NCBI GenBank assembly: GCA_002633005.1
Contig: NMRA01000862.1
Location: forward strand, 17,052-52,894
Length of the DNA: 35,843 nt
Reading direction: 5' to 3'
Origin: Phoronis australis
Taxonomy: Eukaryota; Phoronida; Phoronidae
This document shows positions 31,294 through 35,843 of the stretch, one piece after another (positions within the stretch are counted from its first letter, which is position 1; every line of letters starts with the position of its first letter). Under the pieces are notes generated by a model. It had not been told where the DNA came from, searched no databases, and saw nothing but the letters and a program-made list of their open reading frames with translations. The position numbers and the translations under genes were made by a program.

Positions 31294-31389
31294 AAAATAT
31301 CACGGGACATTCTTGCGTTGTTTCCGACTGGTACCCGTTCTGTAGTTAATGTCGCTCTCATCGCGACTTTGTGTGACGGTGAAGTTGCG
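31294..31389 (+). CDS. NIDO/CCP gene, exon: C-terminal part of NIDO domain
   Basis: It lies between TACATTTGTAG and a near-consensus donor GCG|GTAAGT. It is 96 bp, phase 0-0, open. It reads KISRDILALFPTG, then VVNVALIATLCDGEV, matching the NIDO segment after VYYR (helix with ASxDI..xF, then the VxIATWxxV strand). Trp is replaced by Leu-Cys. It is 164 bp from the previous exon, and three successive phase-0 joins give one continuous domain. The next NIDO segment (the NTFQ-type strand) was not found, so at least one more exon must exist downstream or the domain is cut short. Confidence 0.55.
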
Positions 31390-31710
31390 GTAAGTTGGAC
31401 AATTATCATTACTTGAAATGTCAACAAGACCAGCGTGAATACAACAGTTGCAGTTAATCTTAGAAAACTTTCAACGCAGAAAGCTTAAAAATAATGGACG
31501 TATTCCGTTACGAATATTTTGGAAGTGCAACTTCAGCCGGACGATCTGCAAATGTTAGTTACTTATATAGTTTGCATGAAATCTCGACGGATAACACGGG
31601 GCATTCTCATTAAAAGGACACTAAACCCCGTTTTGATGATTCCGACCATTCTTCGTTGTGTCACTTATGCTTATGCATCATTGGCGTGAATATTGAAAGA
31701 TAAAAAAGGC

Positions 31711-31733
31711 ATTTATTTATTTATTTATTTATG
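31711..31733. repeat. ATTT microsatellite
   Basis: About five to six ATTT units in a row. Confidence 0.9.
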
Positions 31734-32245
31734 TAATATTTACAATGAGGGTAGCAATATCCGTTCACACTGCTTTCCATGGGGACCCGCATCAACTAAT
31801 AGTTCATTTTTCCTATGTCACACACTAGACGTTATGGTCCTTTCGGTTTTGGTCATTCCCCACAGTTGTGTAGTTTGCTAAACGCCTAGGCCACGCTTGC
31901 CCATTTAACAGACACTGAAAGGAGATTTCAAATACTCTTACAATTTTTGGGATGTCGAGGGTTACAGAGCATTGGTTTGTTTCAGAGAATTGAATGGGAA
32001 AGTTGTTGTTTAGTGTCTGCGAATAATCCAAAACTGGGTTTAGTAACCTTTTAAACTCGGAATCCTTGAGAGCGTTACCTAGACAAGAAATCACGATTAT
32101 GCTTCACAGATTACTAAGCTATCGTAGCAAAATGGTGACCACTTCAGTAAAGCACGTACACTGTATACATGTATGAATAGCCAATGAGGCCGAGGTGCTT
32201 AAATGTGAGTTTGAATTCGCTGTTTCCGCTCATTAAGCAGGCTTG

Positions 32246-32385
32246 CGTTCAGTAACGCTAGGACCTACGCTAGGACCTAGCCAAAATCTAGCCAAAGTCA
32301 TGTGTTCTCATTTAAAATACACGGCAACATCTCACGTTATCTCGCGAAGTCTTGCTTTTCAGAGAGGTCCTAGTCTTACTGAACG
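32246..32385. mobile_element. 140-bp MITE-like element with 21-bp terminal inverted repeats
   Basis: The left end CGTTCAGTAACGCTAGGACC and the right end AGGTCCTAGTCTTACTGAACG are inverted with 19 of 21 matches. The interior is non-coding and contains extra partial copies of the motif (CGCTAGGACCTAGCC). The size and ends fit a non-autonomous DNA transposon. No clear target duplication is visible. Confidence 0.6.
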
Positions 32386-33980
32386 GGCAGCTGATATCTT
32401 TAGGCGGAAATAAAAACTAGTTTCCTGCGGTCTACCGTGCGCAGCCCTCTTGTTACTCAATTCAATGTCGCATCGTATTTTACGCCATACAGATCTGCCA
32501 ACTGACGCTGATGCCTGCCAGAACACACGTGTTTGTTCGCATTGCATCCGAGAATGGTGTGACCATGCAAAAACGACTAATTCAGGTATAAAAAGAATAA
32601 CATAGATACAAAGATGAATAAAGACAGAGCAAGTTAAATTCGTTTTGCATAATTCTGCTGACGACGTACTCTCCCTTAAGAACGATCTGTTCTTCATACA
32701 GTGCATCGGCACTATCTCTATTCGTCTTCTAATCTGTTATCATTTGATATTTTACATTGGTGACGGCACTTAACTGTTTTTGAAATCTTGATCCTACAAG
32801 CTACCTTTCATTTAATTATTATTATTTATTCTATGGTATCAAATCAAGCAAGCTTTACAAAAGCGACATATCTGCAAAAAACAGAAGTAACACAGAAACA
32901 AAAAATAACACGTGCAAATGGGAGTTCGGGTACGAGTCCGAGATTTTTTAAAAACCTAACCATTTCATTTACATGTGCGATGGGGGTACATTGTGGCAGA
33001 TACGTGTACGTGCACTCTGTTTAACTACCAGAAGCAACCGAGACATTTTACCTGATTGGCTGAAACCAAGTATCGTTTCAGAAAAGACGAGTTGTTTTCT
33101 TTAACAACAAACAGTTATGTCCTCCGCCTGACGCTAGTGCATTCAACGGCACCAGTGTGACAATATGGAGATTCAACTCGTCGTCGTGCATTGAAGCGTT
33201 TCCTGTAGCTACCAGAAGACGGCGCGCGGCACCATGTGAGGCAATTGGCATAGCTAGATAGACTATTTGTTCATGCACAACACATACATGTAGCTTGCTA
33301 GCATTTAGACACAGCTGATGGTTATTTTATCGCAGTTTTACGTTTTTCTTTATAACCTTAAACGCGTGCAATGTTTATCCATCGACCCGACACAAAGTTA
33401 ATGTGAAATCAATGCTTCGGTACAGTTGTGAATTGTTCATACACGAAGTGATGAATGTACATGTACATGTATTATTTTTAGAAATAAGCCATAGTCGTCA
33501 GATGGTCACGCAAAAACAACAACAAAAAATAATACCCTATGATAATAGTAACAATAAACTGATAATCGTTACACAGCATCATAACAGAAATGCCATTAGA
33601 TATAGAGAGTACACGTGTTTACATAACTGTAACATATTTTGTTGCACTTATATATCCCCGTTACACGACAGTAGTAGTCTGGCATTGCTTTTTAAAATGA
33701 ATTTCGTAAGCAATTGACTAACAGAACTAGAGGGTGACGTATCTGAATACAAAACACGTTCAATTGTATTGTAAGGGTCAATGCAACTGTTGGAAATCAG
33801 AGGTTAACGGGATGTGAAAGGGGCAAATCGTGTTTAATACCACAAAACGTATTTTAGGATTATTCTGGGACGGGGTAGATTTCTCGAAGTTATGATCGTG
33901 GGCAATTCTCTACAACACTTAATTCATCCTGATGCATTCCTTTCTGGCAATTAAGGAACTTAAAATTAAATTACTTTTAG

Positions 33981-34163
33981 CTCCCTGCAAGTGGCTGAAA
34001 AAGACGTTCCACCATTTGGACCCGTCTTTTGCGGATGACATCTACCAACCCGGTCAAGTAGTTTCCATAGAATGCAGCAGTGGTTACCAACGCAATCCTT
34101 TCGAAAATAAGTACTTGAAATGCATCGATGGTAATTTTAACGCCACACAACCTGCGTGTGAAG
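33981..34163 (+). CDS. NIDO/CCP gene, exon with one CCP/sushi module
   Basis: It lies between TTACTTTTAG and GAAG|GTACGT. It is 183 bp (61 codons), phase 1-1, open. It begins with APCKWLKKTF and continues DDIYQPGQVVSIECSSGYQ, then KYLKCIDGNFN, then PACE. The four cysteines (CKW, IEC, LKC, PAC) and the hydrophobic/Gly pattern are those of a CCP/sushi module, although the Trp usually before the last Cys is replaced by Phe-Asn. One sequon, NAT. CCP modules mediate protein binding in extracellular and adhesion proteins. The splice junction to the next exon (G|CC, Ala) gives PACEAIKC, a normal four-residue linker between CCP modules. The ORF upstream of 33981 is intron. Confidence 0.85.
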
Positions 34164-34740
34164 GTACGTACGAGTAACCGTCAGTAGGAACTTCAGGTGT
34201 GTTGAGTAATAAGGGAGAACGTCAGTATTGTCCCCATGCATCGGTGCACCAGGTAGCGGTAAACTTGGCCGTGAGAGGGAAATGGTGTATTCAAGATGAA
34301 GGCAGAGTTATACACTGAAGCATGTTTCATGGAACAGTGAGAAGAATGGGGCATGGGAACTATGGGTTTGCGTTGAGAAGACAGCGAGACTATTCCTTTT
34401 TCCATCAACAAGACGCCCCAATTAATATGCTTTGCTCGGGTTTAGGGTACAGTTGTATAATTGCCGGGCGAAAAACAATGAAGTTGCGTACCCATCTTAC
34501 CATATAGCGGATTGAAATGAGTTGAGCCTACATGTGTATAGGCACGCAAATTTTGCCGACTTTGAGAAGGAATGTTTTGCTGTGAACGGAGAGGAGTGCT
34601 ACACTGTTAACAGTTGTATGCACGCCTTGTGGTCCCGACAGGGGTTGCTCGAAATGCAAACACGTCCATGCACCACGAGGCACGGTTGGACGTGTATTAG
34701 AGTTTAAAAGAACTTGGTGAAACCAAAATTACTATTTCAG
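34164..34740 (+). other. Candidate intron between two CCP exons
   Basis: It starts GTACGT and ends ACTATTTCAG. ORFs at 34193-34707 have no domain. Nothing else is supported. Confidence 0.7.
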
Positions 34741-34956
34741 CCATCAAATGTCGCGGACCGGGCAATACAGGCAGCGTTAAAGCCGACGGGGTAGATGTGA
34801 CGTCTACGAAAATATTCCAGTTCGGTACCAGTGTAACGTACACGTGCTTAGGGACCAAAAAATTGTACTCCGGTAGTCTTGTATTGACATGTACCGGCCG
34901 TACCATGAGCACATTAGAATACGGCAACTGGGACGGCCCAGTTGCAGTCTGCAAAG
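34741..34956 (+). CDS. NIDO/CCP gene, exon with a second CCP/sushi module
   Basis: It lies between ACTATTTCAG and AAAG|GTGAGT. It is 216 bp (72 codons), phase 1-1, open. It reads AIKCRGPGNTGSV, then FQFGTSVTYTCLG, then LVLTCTGRTM, then GNWDGPVAVCK. All four cysteines and the Trp before the last Cys are present, so this is a complete CCP/sushi module. It is typical in length and in phase. With the preceding exon it forms a CCP tandem. The next exon must start in phase 1 downstream, possibly beyond the window. Confidence 0.87.
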
Positions 34957-35843
34957 GTGAGTAAATGTATTCTTTGATATTATAACACTTTGTCAGGCTC
35001 TTACGTGAGATTAAAATACACTTGTGAAGCATTCGAAACAACACAACTCGCACTTGTTGGTGGAGCTAATTTTCAAATTGCAGATGCATATTGAGGCTAG
35101 TGGTAAACAGCATTTCTCGTTTAACCCTGTAAAGCAAGTGGTTGTGAAACTTGCAATACATGCATGTTGGACGTTAAAGAATCATTAGTCATTTGAGCGC
35201 ACGAGATTCGTTTTTCTTTCGCCAGACTTCACTATATATTAATCAAGTTGGTCCTTATTGAGAGTGGACGTATGTGTTAATGGATAAATAGTGCTGGGCA
35301 CGAGGGGACGAATTGGGAATTTGTGACCCGATACAGGGTAAAATGCAAACGTACGTTGGAATAGGGCTATTCGACAATCTTAATATTACTAGATGGCGCG
35401 CGTGTACTACTGGTTGTAGATTAAGCAGCCTCGATTTTGCGAGCCCTTTATTACATGGTTAAATGGCATGCAGCCGTGCCAACTGAAACGGAGATTGCGT
35501 GAAAAGGGTGCTTCTACGAGAGGACGTAAGCATGATCTTATAAAAATGTAAGGTTTGTAATTATTTTAACGATAATCCCATGTTAACAATACTGACGCCT
35601 GGTAACTGAGGTAGTGGCCGATGTCGACTTCGAGGCAGTCGCCAGTCGCGTATATCATTGTTTGTTGTTATGTGATTTACTATACTTGACGTAGCACTCG
35701 GGATCTTGTCGTACATGAAAGCAGTATTATCAATGTTTGAAATGATTTGTAGCAAGGTTTTCAGTGACAGGTAAATGTACATGAGTCAATGCTGAATTTT
35801 TATGCTGACAACTCGATATTGGTTATTAGTGAAGTAAGATTAC
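34957..35843 (+). other. Candidate intron, gene continues beyond the window
   Basis: A CCP-like fragment is visible at 34997-35080 (see findings), but it has no plausible intron before it (40 bp) and no good donor. Otherwise no exon, RNA gene or repeat was recognised. Confidence 0.5.

Larger units (their letters stand above)
31390..33980 (+). other. Candidate intron(s) of the NIDO/CCP gene, linking exon not located
   Basis: A phase 0 to phase 1 exon must lie here if the NIDO and CCP exons belong to one gene. I could not identify it. The stretch contains an ATTT microsatellite (31711-31733) and a 140-bp inverted-repeat element (32246-32385). Other ORFs here, including minus-strand ones at 31825-32094 and 32359-32712, have no recognised domain. 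Confidence 0.45.

Noticed and set aside
30915-31427. Minus-strand ORF of 170 codons, the longest uninterrupted host-like ORF on that strand.
   Set aside because: It lies antisense to two + strand exons that match the NIDO pattern and have splice borders. Its own translation shows no domain.
31711-31881. 62-codon ORF after the ATTT repeat, tested as the missing linking exon.
   Set aside because: The frame has no NIDO or CCP pattern and no suitable donor.
1-35843. CRISPR array, prokaryotic operon, origin of replication or complete tRNA/rRNA genes.
   Set aside because: The window is eukaryotic. No spaced direct repeats and no complete tRNA cloverleaf or rRNA sequence were seen, only the tRNA-like SINE head at 27.7-27.8 kb.

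Overview
The window is AT-rich eukaryotic nuclear DNA. It has long introns with GT/AG borders, extracellular domains encoded on separate exons, several retrotransposon families, a CA microsatellite, many TACATGTA-type words and a 455-base N gap. The TSP1, CCP and NIDO modules, the Penelope-like element and the L1/Tx1-like and other LINEs point to an aquatic invertebrate animal (cnidarian, mollusc, hemichordate or amphioxus grade). I cannot fix the phylum from sequence alone.

Two host genes can be supported, both on the + strand and both encoding secreted or extracellular multidomain proteins. Gene 1 (about 5.76-16.25 kb) is a thrombospondin type 1 repeat protein. It has one phase 1-1 exon at 5762-5938 with one TSP1 module and one at 8637-9303 with four modules. 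A possible terminal exon at 15786-15883 is followed by AATAAA. Both main exons carry a lesion, an in-frame stop in the first and a one-base frameshift in the second, so gene 1 is a pseudogene or the assembly has errors. Gene 2 starts at 20579 with a signal peptide. The exons at 20579-20788, 30978-31130 and 31294-31389 join in phase 0 into a NIDO-like (nidogen/SNED1-type) domain. Two phase 1-1 exons at 33981-34163 and 34741-34956 each encode one CCP/sushi module. At least one linking exon (phase 0 to phase 1) between 31.39 and 33.98 kb was not found, and the gene runs off the right edge.

Much of the rest is mobile or repeated DNA. A 5'-truncated Penelope-like element with an intact RT and GIY-YIG ORF lies at 1.5-3.1 kb. 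A LINE at 10.5-11.85 kb, with the N gap inside it, has inserted into the left arm of a degenerate palindrome of more than 3 kb (10.33-13.72 kb). Another copy of the outer palindrome sequence lies at 19.87-20.24 kb. An L1/Tx1-like LINE lies on the minus strand at 17.83-19.4 kb. A THAP-domain exon remnant is on the minus strand at 15.05-15.29 kb. A tandem and dispersed repeat family has copies at 20.8-22.0, 24.68-25.13, 26.19-26.5 and 28.44-28.74 kb. A tRNA-derived SINE-like unit has an inverted partner at 26.57-27.8 kb, and a 140-bp MITE lies at 32.25-32.39 kb. Two tandem hairpins at 22.41-22.47 kb look, on the minus strand, like histone mRNA 3' stem-loops, but no histone ORF is visible nearby.
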